The notes below the pieces were generated by a model, which saw only the letters and a program-made list of their open reading frames with translations, was not told the DNA's origin and did not search any database. 64,000 nucleotides of DNA from an uncultured Lachnospiraceae bacterium (GTDB lineage: Bacteria > Bacillota > Clostridia > Lachnospirales > Lachnospiraceae): assembly GCA_945919795.1 (NCBI GenBank), contig CAMEJJ010000005.1, positions 62,001 through 126,000 of the forward strand, given 5' to 3'. The position numbers were made by a program, and so were the translations under genes. Below, one piece after another: positions 63,788 through 64,000 of this stretch. Numbering within the stretch: position 1 is the first letter of the stretch; every line of letters starts with the position of its first letter.

Positions 63788-64000
63788 CTATTTTTTGCTC
63801 ATAATCACCTTTGAAGTGATTCCTTTGCACATCCCGATTTTTCCACTTAATGCATTAATCAGTTCTTCCGGCGCATCAACTACCACACTAATCACGTTCA
63901 AATCACCGTGAACACGGGGAATTCCCATACGTCCGACAATATAATCGCCTGCTTCATGCAGAATATGATTCATGCGATCCACCGAATCCGGATCTTCAAT
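63788..64000 (-). CDS. TM1266-like iron-only hydrogenase system regulator (partial)
   Basis: The C-terminal 70 residues are present; the 5' end lies beyond the window. IEDPDSVDRMNHILHEAGDY, IVGRMGIPRVHGDLNVISVV and LINALSGKIGMCKGIT match the ACT-like TM1266 family, whose genes often lie with the [FeFe]-hydrogenase maturation genes hydE, hydF and hydG. The usual protein is about 80 residues, so roughly the first ten are missing. Its presence suggests [FeFe]-hydrogenase maturation genes just outside the window. Confidence 0.8.
   Translation of the reverse strand: MEDPDSVDRMNHILHEAGDYIVGRMGIPRVHGDLNVISVVVDAPEELINALSGKIGMCKGITSKVIMSKK

Overview
This window is a low-GC, gene-dense stretch of a Gram-positive anaerobe, most likely a Lachnospiraceae-type clostridium. 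The evidence is the single-chain clostridial PurL, a CotF-like spore-coat/ferritin-like protein, a TM1266-type hydrogenase regulator, rubredoxin, a two-gene SufCB system, a TSCPD (TIGR03905-type) protein, and AGGAGG-type ribosome binding sites with frequent GTG/TTG starts. Almost all genes are on the minus strand. The exceptions are sufC-sufB and a small membrane protein near 45.4 kb. I see no rRNA, tRNA, CRISPR array, prophage or insertion sequence with a transposase. The notable non-coding content is several families of short palindromic repeats.

Layout. 0.1-6.8 kb: an F-type ATP synthase operon (atpB-atpE-atpF-[atpH::atpA]-atpG-atpD-atpC), in which the delta and alpha subunits form one polypeptide and a 170-bp fold-back element separates atpD and atpC. 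7-27 kb: a sulfur-rich district. It holds a TtcA-like tRNA thiolase, two cysteine synthases, an O-acetylhomoserine sulfhydrylase, SufCB, a LysR regulator, a TSCPD protein and MnmA, interspersed with a ZIP transporter, a large hybrid histidine kinase, SGNH and Nudix hydrolases, a chimeric pseudogene and a frameshifted methyltransferase. Four GTTATAG-N7-(C/T)TATAAC-type palindromes and a Cys-rich leader ORF before cysK suggest a local sulfur regulon. 27-45 kb: an rRNA m5C methyltransferase, a ThrE-type exporter, a YARHG lipoprotein, enolase, an unusual two-gene signalling pair (HD-GYP response regulator and an HTH / pseudo-kinase / receiver protein), a MacAB-like efflux operon, the CotF-like protein, and an operon of SNF transporter, deoxyinosine-glycosylase fusion and CobO. 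45-54.7 kb: small membrane protein, rubredoxin, PurL, a gene-free AT-rich kilobase, an alpha-hydroxy-acid oxidase and a polar amino-acid ABC importer. 54.9-64 kb: an asymmetric heterodimeric ABC exporter with VanZ and EngB, then the protein quality-control cluster clpX-clpP-tig. Where many clostridia carry lon (between clpX and engB) this window has a 700-bp nest of long palindromes. The edge gene is a hydrogenase-system regulator fragment.

The most unusual items are the delta-alpha ATP synthase fusion, the CCCRCC leader peptide with its promoter and operator before cysK, the fusion of a hypoxanthine-DNA glycosylase with a methionine-synthase-activation-like domain next to cobO, the HTH/degenerate HisKA/REC protein, and the compensating fold-back elements at clpX-engB and atpD-atpC. 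All functional statements are from reading motifs by eye; no database search was run.
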